Under the pieces are notes generated by a model. It did not search any database, was not told the origin of the DNA, and saw nothing but the letters and a program-made list of their open reading frames with translations. A DNA stretch of 64,000 nucleotides from assembly GCA_029202385.1 (NCBI GenBank), contig CP119314.1, positions 2,482,501 to 2,546,500 of the forward strand, in the 5' to 3' direction. The stretch is from Candidatus Sphingomonas phytovorans. GTDB lineage: Bacteria; Pseudomonadota; Alphaproteobacteria; Sphingomonadales; Sphingomonadaceae. Below, piece by piece: positions 1-8,115 of the stretch (positions within the stretch are counted from its first letter, which is position 1; each line of letters opens with the position of its first letter). The translations under genes and the position numbers were made by a program.

Positions 1-1
1 G

Positions 2-223
2 ATCGCAGCCTCCGCTACCAAGCAGAAAATCGACAGGATTAAGGAGGCGCAATCCGTCGGCGCCATCACCGACCTCCTGCCTGCGGAATATCTGCTCGGG
101 CTGATCCTGCGGATGGCGACAATCGGCGTCTACGGCTCGCTCGAGAGCAAGGCCTCGTCCACGACCAGCCGGAAAATGCGGCAGGCGCTGATCGACGGCG
201 TCCGCAGGCTGGTCACGCCGTAG
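2..223 (+). CDS. TetR-family regulator, C-terminal part (gene cut by window edge)
   Basis: The frame is open from the first complete codon to a TAG at 221-223 and encodes the last 73 residues of a protein whose start lies left of the window. The visible part is alpha-helical and matches the C-terminal ligand/dimerisation region of the TetR protein at 293-847: both have a RMAT-[IV]-GVY core and end in DGVR-[RK]-LV. The DNA-binding helix-turn-helix is not in view, so the TetR assignment rests on similarity to that neighbour. The two genes face each other with about 70 bases between their stops. This looks like an old duplication of a regulator, but the target of this copy is not visible. Confidence 0.7.
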   Translation: MAASATKQKIDRIKEAQSVGAITDLLPAEYLLGLILRMATIGVYGSLESKASSTTSRKMRQALIDGVRRLVTP

Positions 224-292
224 CATGCGGCCCTTCCCGACCTCCGCCACAGGCGGCGATCAGCCGCCGTCGCGACCGGCCCGACCGACACG

Positions 293-847
293 CTAGGGCT
301 CGACGAGCTTTCTGACACCGTCGACGAGTGCGGCCCGCATGGCGCGCGTCGGCTTTTCGGCACGCCCGGTTTCGGGTGAACTATAGACGCCCACGGTCGC
401 CATGCGTTGTATCAATGCGAGCAAATGCTCCGGCGCGATGGCGCCGGCTATCGCGCCCTCGTCCTGCGCGGCCCTGAGCTTCGCGACCTTGTCACGCGCG
501 GCCCGCGCGATCGCCGGCGGATCGATCTCGCTATTGCGCTCGAACTGGAACCAGGCCGTCAGGCGCTGGACTTCGGGATGCACGCGATACCGGTCGAACA
601 GGCAACCCGCATAACCGGGCAGGTCGCGTGCATCCATCGGCACGCTCTCCACCGTTTCCACGACCATCCGATGATAGACCGCATCGAACAGTCCCACCTT
701 GCTCTCGAAATAGGCGTAGATCGCCTGTTTGTTGCATCCGGCATTCACCGCGATGCGCTCGACCCGGGCGCCGGCGATCCCGTGATCGGCAAACTCGGCC
801 GTTGCGGCCTCCAGCAGCCGGCGCCGTGTTTCGTCCGCTTTGCCCAT
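293..847 (-). CDS. TetR/AcrR-family transcriptional regulator
   Basis: A 184-aa protein. The N-terminal helix-turn-helix spans roughly residues 5-50 (ETRRRLLEAATAEFADHG, then CNKQAIYAYFESK), typical of TetR proteins. The C-terminal ligand domain is family-variable. I chose ATG 847 rather than an upstream in-frame Met because a purine-rich ribosome site (AAGGGGG) lies about ten bases before it and the HTH then begins at the expected place. It is divergent from the isochorismatase-fold/SDR/P450 genes, and a palindrome at 922-945 in the shared intergenic region is a candidate operator. It therefore probably represses that operon and itself, with a substrate or intermediate of the pathway as inducer; this is inference from layout. 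Confidence 0.88.
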   Translation of the reverse strand: MGKADETRRRLLEAATAEFADHGIAGARVERIAVNAGCNKQAIYAYFESKVGLFDAVYHRMVVETVESVPMDARDLPGYAGCLFDRYRVHPEVQRLTAWFQFERNSEIDPPAIARAARDKVAKLRAAQDEGAIAGAIAPEHLLALIQRMATVGVYSSPETGRAEKPTRAMRAALVDGVRKLVEP

Positions 848-897
848 ATCAGTCCGGATCCCCCTTAAACGCGCCTCATTCCTATGGAGCAGGTCAA

Positions 898-945
898 TTG
901 ACAGCAAGGACTCCACCTCACAAAATAAACCAACCATTTTATTTT
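898..945 (+). promoter_or_regulatory. Candidate sigma70 promoter with overlapping TetR operator
   Basis: TTGACA at 898-903, a 17-base spacer and CAAAAT at 921-926 form a plausible sigma70-type promoter reading toward the gene at 1016. A perfect inverted repeat overlaps the -10 element: AAAATAAA at 922-929, spacer of 8, TTTATTTT at 938-945. A repressor bound there would block initiation, which fits the divergent TetR gene at 293-847. The palindrome and hexamers are seen directly; the regulator assignment is inferred from position. AT-rich palindromes can also arise by chance in a promoter region. Confidence 0.5.
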
Positions 946-1015
946 TTCTGGCGCGAATACCGCCTGAAGATGCGTTTTCCGTTCTCTGAAACCCATTCGC
1001 GAAGGAGCATATTGC

Positions 1016-1594
1016 ATGGCCGATCTAAGCTTTGATCCCGCCCAGGCCGCGTTGGTCGTGATCGATCTCCAGCACGGCGTGGCCACCCTGCCGACCACGC
1101 CGCACAGCGGCCCCGACGTCGTTTCCCGCACGGCCCAGCTTGCCGACGCGCTGCGTATCAAGGGGGGTACGATCGTCTGGGTGAACGTGATGGCGCCGGC
1201 GGGCCCGCTCGCGCTCACGCCCGAACTGGACAATCCCCCGAAATTTCCGGCCGCCTTCCCGGCGCAGTGGAGCGAACTCGTTCCCGAACTCGGCGTTCAG
1301 GCGGAGGACGTCCGCGTCTTCAAGAGGAACTGGGGGGCCTTCTATGGCACCGACCTTGACCTCCACCTGCGCCGGCGCGGCATCCGGACAATCATCCTGA
1401 CGGGCATCGCCACGAACATGGGCGTCGAATCGACCGCGCGCGACGCGTTCGAACGCGGCTACGATCAGATCTTCGTCGAGGACGCGATGTCGGGCCTGGG
1501 CGAGAACGCGCACGCCACCGCGCTCGGCTCGACCTTCCAGCGCATGGGACGCGTGCGGTCAACGGCCGACGTCCTGGCTTCCCTCGGCGCGTAA
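1016..1594 (+). CDS. Isochorismatase-fold hydrolase lacking the nucleophilic Cys
   Basis: A 192-aa single-domain protein of the isochorismatase/nicotinamidase fold. The N-terminal VVIDLQ places the catalytic Asp at residue 17, and the basic active-site residue is about Lys103. In the TGIATN segment the position that carries the nucleophilic Cys in nicotinamidases and N-carbamoyl amidohydrolases is Gly136. The protein therefore belongs to the Cys-less branch, as isochorismatases do, and is unlikely to use a thioester intermediate. A good ribosome site (GAAGGAG) precedes ATG 1016. It is the first gene of an operon with SDR and P450 genes and probably acts on a pathway intermediate; the substrate is unknown. 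Confidence 0.85.
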   Translation: MADLSFDPAQAALVVIDLQHGVATLPTTPHSGPDVVSRTAQLADALRIKGGTIVWVNVMAPAGPLALTPELDNPPKFPAAFPAQWSELVPELGVQAEDVRVFKRNWGAFYGTDLDLHLRRRGIRTIILTGIATNMGVESTARDAFERGYDQIFVEDAMSGLGENAHATALGSTFQRMGRVRSTADVLASLGA

Positions 1595-1656
1595 CGCGCC
1601 CGGGGAATGGAACAGCGACACCATGCAATAACCACAACTGAAGGAAAGGAACGACC

Positions 1657-2406
1657 GTGAAGGGACGCTTTGAGGGAAAGGTGGCGATCGTCACCGGGTC
1701 GGCCAGCGGCATCGGCGAGGCGACCGCCCGGCGGCTGGCGTCGGAAGGCGCCAAGGTCATGCTGGTCGACATCGCACCTGGTGTGGCGGGCGTGGCGGAA
1801 TCGATCGTGGCCGATGGCGGCGTGGCACAGGCGCTGGTCGCCGATGTCGGCATTCCGGCGGAACACGAGCGGATCGTCGCCGAGACCAAGAAAGCGTTCG
1901 GCGCTCTTCACCTCGCCGCCAACAATGCCGGCGTCTCGGGGCGGCTCCTGCCGCTGCACGAACTCGACATCGACGAATGGCTCCAGGTCATGAACATCAA
2001 TATCAATGCGGTGTTCTACGGCATGAAATACCAGATCCCGGCGATGCTCGAGGCCGGTGGCGGGGCGATCGTCAACACCGGCTCGATCTACGGCTCGACC
2101 GGCCAGCTCCGTCGCGATGCCTATACCGCGGGCAAGCATGCGGTGATCGGCCTGACGCGATCCGCCGCACAGGAATATGCGGAGAAGAATATCCGCATCA
2201 ATGCCGTATCGCCCGGCGTGGTCGAAACTGGTATGACGGCAGCTGCGCCCGCTGACCGGATCGCCGAATATGCCAAGGGCAACTGCCTCAAGCGGGTCGC
2301 CAAGGCATCGGAACTCGCCAACATGATCTGCTTTGCATTGTCCGATGAGGCGTCGTTCGTCATCGGCGCCGATCTGATGGTCGATGGCGGCTTCACGCTC
2401 AAATAG
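1657..2406 (+). CDS. SDR-family NAD(P)-dependent oxidoreductase
   Basis: A 249-aa classical short-chain dehydrogenase/reductase. The cofactor motif TGSASGIG is at residues 13-20, NNAG at 89-92, catalytic Ser143, and YTAGK with Tyr156 and Lys160; Asp38 after the second strand favours NAD(H). The C-terminal DLMVDGGFT is typical of the family. Translation starts at GTG 1657, supported by AAGGAAAGGA at 1641-1650. The gene follows the isochorismatase-fold gene by 62 bases and precedes the P450, so it probably oxidises an alcohol made by hydroxylation or reduces a ketone. The exact substrate cannot be read from the sequence. Confidence 0.92.
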   Translation: MKGRFEGKVAIVTGSASGIGEATARRLASEGAKVMLVDIAPGVAGVAESIVADGGVAQALVADVGIPAEHERIVAETKKAFGALHLAANNAGVSGRLLPLHELDIDEWLQVMNININAVFYGMKYQIPAMLEAGGGAIVNTGSIYGSTGQLRRDAYTAGKHAVIGLTRSAAQEYAEKNIRINAVSPGVVETGMTAAAPADRIAEYAKGNCLKRVAKASELANMICFALSDEASFVIGADLMVDGGFTLK

Positions 2407-2520
2407 GATTCTTCACCAGACCGCGTGCCAGCAAGAACCGCATGATCCGCGCTTCGAAAACGGTGCTCCAACGCACTCGGTTTCGGTGGGGCTCTGCCTG
2501 GGCTCGGGGAGAGGACGACC

Positions 2521-3738
2521 ATGACCAGGATTCAATATGACCCGCAAGCGCGTGACGTCATGGACGATCCCTTCCCGACCTATGCGACAATGAGGGAGAC
2601 CTGCCCGGTCCAGCACGTTTCGGTGAATGGCCAACCCTTCTACGTCCTGTTCCGACATGAGGACGTCCGGCGCGCGCAGATCCAGGTCAACCGGTTCCAC
2701 TCTGGCACCGGCCCCTCCCCCTCCTTCCGGCAACGCGGGGTCCTGTTCGATGACGGGCCGACCCACCGGGCGATGCGCAACGTCATCCTTCACCGCCTGT
2801 CGGAGGCGGCGGTCGCCCGGTATGCCGAAAGGATCACCGCAATCGGCAATCGCCTGATCGACGACATGATGGCGCACGGCAACCGCGCCGAACTTCATGA
2901 CGCCTATGCCGTTCCTCTACCGGTCAATTCGATCGCCTTGTTCCTCGGGCTGACCGACGAGCGATACGAAGCCCTGAAGGACCTGTCGGACCGATTGATT
3001 GATGCCAGTTGGGGAATCCGCGCGGCGGATTATAGCGAGTATTTCGCTGAGGCCTGCCGGATCTTCGACATCTATCTCGATCGCTACGCGGCGCGCCTTG
3101 CCGCCGAGGGAATCAGCGAACCGGGCGCGCAGCATGTCGGGACGGTGCTCCCCGACGATTTCATCGCCGACGTCACGTGCAGCCAAGTCCAGGGCCGCTA
3201 TCTCGAGCGTCCGGAACAGCATGCCCTGCTCATCGCACTCCTGCTTGGCGGCAACGAGACCACAACCTTCGCCATCACCAACACGCTCTGGCGCCTGCTG
3301 GAACGGCCGGACCGCTGGGAGAGGCTGAAGGCCGAGCCCGAACGGCTGATCGATCCAACGGTCGAAGAAGCGCTTCGGTACGATCCTCCCAATCTCGGCC
3401 TGTGGCGGACCACCGCCTGCCCCATCGAAATGCACGGCGTCGACATACCCGAAAACACCAAGGTACAAATGTCCTACGCCTCGGCCAATCGCGATGGCGG
3501 CATGTTCACCAACCCCGCCGAGTTCGACATGGAGCGCCCCAAGGAAGAGCTGCGGCGCCATATGAGCTTCGGCGTCGGGACACATACCTGTGTCGGGCAA
3601 AACCTCGCACGCCTCGAGGTTCGCACGACGCTTCGGCTGTTCGTCGAGCGGCTGCCCGCGCTGAGGCTCGACGGCCCCGTCGAGCGGGTCGCCAACTATG
3701 CCTTTTGGGGCCGCAGGAATCTGCCCGTTGCCTGGTAG
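2521..3738 (+). CDS. Cytochrome P450 monooxygenase
   Basis: A 405-aa soluble bacterial P450 of the usual length. The I-helix oxygen-activation motif is GGNETTT, the K-helix motif is EEALR (ExxR), and the haem loop FGVGTHTCVG carries the axial Cys at residue 357. No membrane anchor is present. The start at ATG 2521 follows GGGGAGAGGA, a strong ribosome site. No ferredoxin or ferredoxin reductase lies within the visible cluster, so electrons must come from partners encoded elsewhere. The neighbouring SDR, hydrolases and TonB receptor point to catabolism of a hydrophobic or plant-derived compound (inference). Confidence 0.95.
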   Translation: MTRIQYDPQARDVMDDPFPTYATMRETCPVQHVSVNGQPFYVLFRHEDVRRAQIQVNRFHSGTGPSPSFRQRGVLFDDGPTHRAMRNVILHRLSEAAVARYAERITAIGNRLIDDMMAHGNRAELHDAYAVPLPVNSIALFLGLTDERYEALKDLSDRLIDASWGIRAADYSEYFAEACRIFDIYLDRYAARLAAEGISEPGAQHVGTVLPDDFIADVTCSQVQGRYLERPEQHALLIALLLGGNETTTFAITNTLWRLLERPDRWERLKAEPERLIDPTVEEALRYDPPNLGLWRTTACPIEMHGVDIPENTKVQMSYASANRDGGMFTNPAEFDMERPKEELRRHMSFGVGTHTCVGQNLARLEVRTTLRLFVERLPALRLDGPVERVANYAFWGRRNLPVAW

Positions 3739-4756
3739 CCCCCCCTGCCGCGGTGGTCGTACGCGATCACGCGACAACCAACCGCCGTCCATCGGCACGG
3801 GCAGCGAATCCACCGAACAGCTCGGTCCCCGGGGAACGGTCTCGCGCCGCCGGCGCGTCGCATTGATCGCTGCTATGGCGTCCTGCCTCGTCTGGCCGAC
3901 CGGACTGCCAGCGGCGGTCGATCCGGTGCCGCCCGCAGTGACCAGCTTCTCGCTGGGGCGCTTCCGGATAGACGTGCTGAGCGATTCCAGGAGCATCATC
4001 GCAAACGACGGCAAGACCTTTGCCGTCGGCATCGCTCCCTCGACCGTCGCGGATGTCCTGCGCCGGGCCGGGATGGCCGCGGACGATATCCCCCTGGACA
4101 TAGATGCCCTGCTCGTCCGGATCGGGCATCGCAAGATCCTGATCGATAGCGGCTTTGGCCCTCGTTCTGGCGGTGTGATCCTGCAAAGCCTGGCCAAGGC
4201 CGGCGTACGCCCGGACGAGATCGACGATGTGCTCGTCACGCATGGCCATGGCGATCATGTCGGCGGTCTGCTCGGCCAGGATGGCCGGTCGAGCTACCCG
4301 AACGCAACCATCCATATAGCATCGGCGGAATGGCGCTGGATGCAGACCCAGCCCAATCGGGTCGAGCTTGTCCGGGCGATAGCCAGCCAGGTGCATATCT
4401 TCCTTCCGGGACAGGAAGTCTCGCCGGGCATCCAACCGGTTTCTCTTCCCGGGCACACCACCGGCCATGTCGGTTATGAACTGCGTTCGGGAGATGCCCG
4501 GCTGCTGGACATCGGCGATCTCGCGCACAACGCGGTCATCGAACTGGCTCATACCGACTGGCCATTCGCTTATGACGAGGATGCGCCGGCCGCGAGTCGC
4601 AGCAGGCAAGCTTTGTTTACGCAACTAGCGGCCAGCCATGAACTGGTCTTCTCGCCCCATTTTCCCTATCCCGGGGTCGGTCGGGTCGGCCGGACCAAGG
4701 CGGGGTTTGCCTGGCTCCCGGCGACGTTGGACAGGTCTTCACCCAACCGTCCTTAG
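3698..4756 (+). CDS. Exported metallo-beta-lactamase-fold hydrolase
   Basis: Up to 352 aa. The zinc motif THGHGDH has His182, His184, Asp186 and His187; later ligands are likely in LPGHTTGH, DIGD and SPHFPYPG. The layout resembles secreted MBL-fold hydrolases, including lactonase-like enzymes. The N-terminal half of the leader contains RRRR followed by a hydrophobic stretch ending near PAAVDP, so export is likely, possibly by Tat. The first ATG at 3698 overlaps the end of the P450 gene by 41 bases; the next in-frame ATG, at residue 60, would remove the basic part of the signal, so I keep the longer form while the true start stays uncertain. Coupling to the P450 gene is plausible. Confidence 0.82.
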   Translation: MPFGAAGICPLPGSPPCRGGRTRSRDNQPPSIGTGSESTEQLGPRGTVSRRRRVALIAAMASCLVWPTGLPAAVDPVPPAVTSFSLGRFRIDVLSDSRSIIANDGKTFAVGIAPSTVADVLRRAGMAADDIPLDIDALLVRIGHRKILIDSGFGPRSGGVILQSLAKAGVRPDEIDDVLVTHGHGDHVGGLLGQDGRSSYPNATIHIASAEWRWMQTQPNRVELVRAIASQVHIFLPGQEVSPGIQPVSLPGHTTGHVGYELRSGDARLLDIGDLAHNAVIELAHTDWPFAYDEDAPAASRSRQALFTQLAASHELVFSPHFPYPGVGRVGRTKAGFAWLPATLDRSSPNRP

Positions 4757-4810
4757 GCACCACGCGACATCGCCGACACAAGGGGACATTTCGACCGCCT
4801 CCCCCTTCGG

Positions 4811-4834
4811 CCAGATGGAGGCCTGTCCATCTGG
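4811..4834. promoter_or_regulatory. Perfect 8-bp palindrome with 8-base spacer
   Basis: CCAGATGG at 4811-4818 and its exact complement CCATCTGG at 4827-4834 are separated by 8 bases. It lies 55 bases after the stop of the MBL-fold gene. It could be a weak hairpin terminator, although no T tract follows, or a binding site. The same arm and spacer lengths recur at 5259-5282 with a different sequence. Confidence 0.35.
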
Positions 4835-5258
4835 ACATGGCCCGCCAACACTCTCCAGCGACACGATCGGCCTGACCGGTCCACAGCGATACCCGGTCGC
4901 GATCGACCGCGACACGCCGGTTCGAGACACGTCGCGGCATAACGGTGATTACCTCCATAAAGCGCGCATCGCGATCATTGCCCCCCGATGGGCGCGCCTT
5001 AGCCTCGCCCTATCCAGACGACGGTTTCAGCCATCCACGCAGCAGATCGTGGGGCGTTACCGAAGGGGGAGGATGACCATGACAGCAATTTCGAGCTTGC
5101 CCGCGCAGGCCGGGGATGAAGGTGCCCGTCGTCGCGGTGTCGGCACCGTTCGAAGCGACCCTGACCCATGCGCCCACGGCCTCGATCAACCAGAAAACGG
5201 CACGGGCCGTCGCCATGGCATCACACCTGGCCGCCCCTCAACAGTCCATTGAATCACA

Positions 5259-5282
5259 TGGCCGCAACACAGAATGCGGCCA
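5259..5282. promoter_or_regulatory. Perfect 8-bp palindrome upstream of TonB receptor
   Basis: TGGCCGCA at 5259-5266 and TGCGGCCA at 5275-5282 are exact complements with an 8-base spacer. The site is 114 bases before the start of the receptor gene at 5396, with AT-rich DNA between, which is a normal place for an operator. No adjacent regulator gene identifies the binding protein. Confidence 0.4.
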
Positions 5283-5395
5283 CCAAGTCAACTACATCTA
5301 CAGAAATATCGGGAGCTATTTCAACTATAGTGAAGCGTACCCGGAATATCGAAAATAAAAATATTTCGATAAAAATAAAAGGGAGAGGAAATAAA

Positions 5396-8071
5396 ATGAA
5401 ATTCTTGGGATCGACGAGAAAGACTGCTCCAGTAGTCATTGCTGGCGCCGTGGGAATTCTCGCGCCGATGACGGCAGGGGCGCAGACCGTGGACAGCGCG
5501 CCCCAGACCACTGCTCAACTCTCGCCCTCAGCCATCGAGGACATCATCGTGACCGCGCGCAAACGCGAAGAGCCGTTGCAGAAGGTTCCCATCTCCATTT
5601 CGGCCTATAGCGGCGGCGACCTCGATAAAATGGGCATCAGAAACCTGCAGAGTCTGTACGAGCAGACCCCGTCGCTGAAGGTTTCCGTCGATAGCGCCAA
5701 CCCCAATTATTTCAACGTCACCTTGCGGGGACAACGCCCGGCCGGCGACGTCGTCACGGTGGCGAATGACTCGCCCACATCCGTCTATGTCGACAACACG
5801 CTCTACGCCCGGAACAACGGCCTCAACGGGACCCTGTTCGACATCGAATCGCTGCAGATTTATCGCGGGCCGCAGGGCACCCTTTTTGGCCGCAATACGA
5901 CTGGCGGGGCCATCGTGTACGCCCATGTTCAACCCCAGCCCGACTTCGGCGGCTATGCCAGGCTGGACCTCGGAAACTATAATCGCCGCAATGTCGAGGG
6001 CGCCATCAATGTTCCCCTGACCGACGATCTGGCGATGCGCGTGAGCGGCTCGCTGGCTCGGCGCGACGGCTGGGAAAAGAACTATTTCCCGGGCGGGATC
6101 TCGTTCGGGAACGAGCATCAGGATGCTCTTCTGGCGTCGATAAAGTGGCAGCCGGACGCAACCACCTCAATCCTGCTCCGCGGGTCGTATTCCTATGAGA
6201 ATTCCGACGCGGTCCAGCCCCACGTCTACAAATATAACGGGCTCGTCTCGACAGCGCAGGTCTTTACACAAACCCCCCTGCCCCAGGGGGTAAGCCCGGT
6301 CGCCTGCGCCACGGCGTGTGCCTATACGGATCCCTTCAAAGGGAATGTCGTGTGGCCGGTGGGCACTTGGGCAAACCTCACCAATGCCCAGATCCCCGAT
6401 TGGTGGTCGACCGCGTCCGAGGGAACGGCCAACGGCCAAGTAAAAACCTATGTCGCGTCGGTCGACATCCAGAAGAAGCTCGGCAAGTTCGACGTAAATT
6501 TATTCTACGCGTTCAAGCGCACGACCTCCTCGTCGACCTCCAATGGCGCGGGTGGCGGGCTGATATTCCTGGCCAACCCCAATCAGAATATCGGCCCCGT
6601 GAACAACGATGCGCATCAGGCCGAACTGACGCTCAACAGCAAATGGTTCGATGACCGCCTGTTGTTGACCACCGGCGCGTTCTTTTTCCACGAAGCGGAT
6701 GGCGGCCTCGGCAACGGCGGCATTACCACCAGATATACGGCAGCCGGCGTGCCCATCAATGTGATCCTCGCGGACCTGACCGGCACGACGGGCAAGAATC
6801 TCAGCTACGCCGCTTATGGGCAAGCCACGTACAGCATCTTCGATCGCCTCCGGTTTACCGCGGGCGTGCGCTACAGTGTCGACGTCCGCGACGGCCACCA
6901 GCAAGCCTTCACCACGACCCGCGCCTTTTCTCCGAACTTCACTGACGGGGCGGTCATCTCGAGGGTCTGCAACCTGCAAGGCATCATTCCCAGCACGGGG
7001 CTGTTCGGCCGCCTGCCCAATGACGCCTGCGCGAGGGAACTCCATCAGAAATTCGAGAAGCCGACATACACCTTCTCGCTCGACTTCGATCTGACGCCTC
7101 AGACCATGCTCTACCTTACCACGCGCTCGGGGTATCGCTCCGGAGTCATCAACCTTCGTGCGCTGATCCCGCAGCTTCTTCAGACGCTGCCGGAAACGGT
7201 GACCGACTACGAAGCCGGCGTTAAATCGACCTTCAAGATCGCCGGTGCGCCAGGCAGGTTGAACCTGTCCGCTTATTATACCGATCTGCGAAACAAGCAG
7301 GTTTCCCAAGCATACACCTTCTACGGAGCACCCGGCCTGTGTCAGCCGCCATTCCCCAACGTCACGCCTTCGAATCCGAATGGCGACATAACCCAGTGCC
7401 CGGCGGGCACGACCATCGGCAATGCCGGCATTCTCGTGAACGCGAAGAAGGCCAAGATCATGGGCGTGGAGTTTGAAGGGACCCTGAATCCGTTCCCCTC
7501 GCTGCTTCTGAGCGCTTCGGGCAGCTACACCTATTCAGACCTGACGGACTTCAAGTTCGATATCCCGGCGGGATATGCGCAGGTTATCAACGGCGTCACG
7601 GTAATCGGCCCCGCGGCCGGCATTGATCTCAGCGGCACGTCGACCGGGGGCATCTCTCCATGGCAGGTCTCGGCAAACGCGACATACAAGCTGCCGATCC
7701 GCGCAATCGGCAATCTCAAGCTAGGATCGGTTTCCTATAATATCGGGTGGAGCTGGAGATCCGATCAGAATGTAAACTCGACCTTTTACAATCACGACCT
7801 GATCTATCGAGGCTACAGTCTCTTCAACATGCGCCTCGATATCCGCGACGTCGGCAATACCGGAATCGATGTCGGGCTGTACGCGAGCAACGTATTCGAT
7901 AAGAAATACTGCTCGCCCACCGATCTCGGCGCACAATTTCAGAATGCCGGGCTCAGGACACTGACATTCGGCAACACCTATGACGGCAATCCCGCTGATC
8001 AGGTCGGGGTGTACTCGTGTCGCCCGGGGCCGCCGCGAATGTTCGGCATGCAGCTGAGCCGCAAGTTCTGA
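5396..8071 (+). CDS. TonB-dependent outer-membrane receptor
   Basis: An 891-aa protein with an N-terminal signal peptide (basic MKFLGSTRK, hydrophobic segment, cleavage near AGAQT). It has a TonB-box-like region DIIVTARKREE around residue 45, then a plug domain with IYRGPQGTLFGRNTTGG, and a long beta-barrel ending in an aromatic residue (RKF), typical of outer-membrane proteins. There is no STN signalling domain. I chose ATG 5396 over longer in-frame starts because GGGAGAGGA precedes it and the signal peptide then begins directly. It probably imports the substrate handled by the P450/SDR/MBL genes upstream and the lactonase-like protein downstream. Confidence 0.94.
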   Translation: MKFLGSTRKTAPVVIAGAVGILAPMTAGAQTVDSAPQTTAQLSPSAIEDIIVTARKREEPLQKVPISISAYSGGDLDKMGIRNLQSLYEQTPSLKVSVDSANPNYFNVTLRGQRPAGDVVTVANDSPTSVYVDNTLYARNNGLNGTLFDIESLQIYRGPQGTLFGRNTTGGAIVYAHVQPQPDFGGYARLDLGNYNRRNVEGAINVPLTDDLAMRVSGSLARRDGWEKNYFPGGISFGNEHQDALLASIKWQPDATTSILLRGSYSYENSDAVQPHVYKYNGLVSTAQVFTQTPLPQGVSPVACATACAYTDPFKGNVVWPVGTWANLTNAQIPDWWSTASEGTANGQVKTYVASVDIQKKLGKFDVNLFYAFKRTTSSSTSNGAGGGLIFLANPNQNIGPVNNDAHQAELTLNSKWFDDRLLLTTGAFFFHEADGGLGNGGITTRYTAAGVPINVILADLTGTTGKNLSYAAYGQATYSIFDRLRFTAGVRYSVDVRDGHQQAFTTTRAFSPNFTDGAVISRVCNLQGIIPSTGLFGRLPNDACARELHQKFEKPTYTFSLDFDLTPQTMLYLTTRSGYRSGVINLRALIPQLLQTLPETVTDYEAGVKSTFKIAGAPGRLNLSAYYTDLRNKQVSQAYTFYGAPGLCQPPFPNVTPSNPNGDITQCPAGTTIGNAGILVNAKKAKIMGVEFEGTLNPFPSLLLSASGSYTYSDLTDFKFDIPAGYAQVINGVTVIGPAAGIDLSGTSTGGISPWQVSANATYKLPIRAIGNLKLGSVSYNIGWSWRSDQNVNSTFYNHDLIYRGYSLFNMRLDIRDVGNTGIDVGLYASNVFDKKYCSPTDLGAQFQNAGLRTLTFGNTYDGNPADQVGVYSCRPGPPRMFGMQLSRKF

Positions 8072-8115
8072 ACCCGAGACCCACCCTCAACCTGACGTTC
8101 AAATGGAGTAGACCG

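Larger units (their letters stand above)
4757..5395. other. Long intergenic region before the TonB receptor
   Basis: About 640 bases without a convincing gene. It contains two perfect 8-8-8 palindromes, at 4811-4834 and 5259-5282. It also has a possible 59-codon reading frame at 5073-5252 with a good ribosome site (GGGGGAGG) but unremarkable composition. The 3' end, from about 5300, becomes AT-rich and probably holds the promoter of the receptor gene at 5396. No tRNA or transposon remnant was recognised. Confidence 0.5.

Noticed and set aside
5073..5252. A possible 59-aa gene with a good ribosome site (GGGGGAGG) before the TonB receptor
   Set aside because: The product has low-complexity Arg/Gly/Pro composition and no family features; kept only as a note in the intergenic entry.
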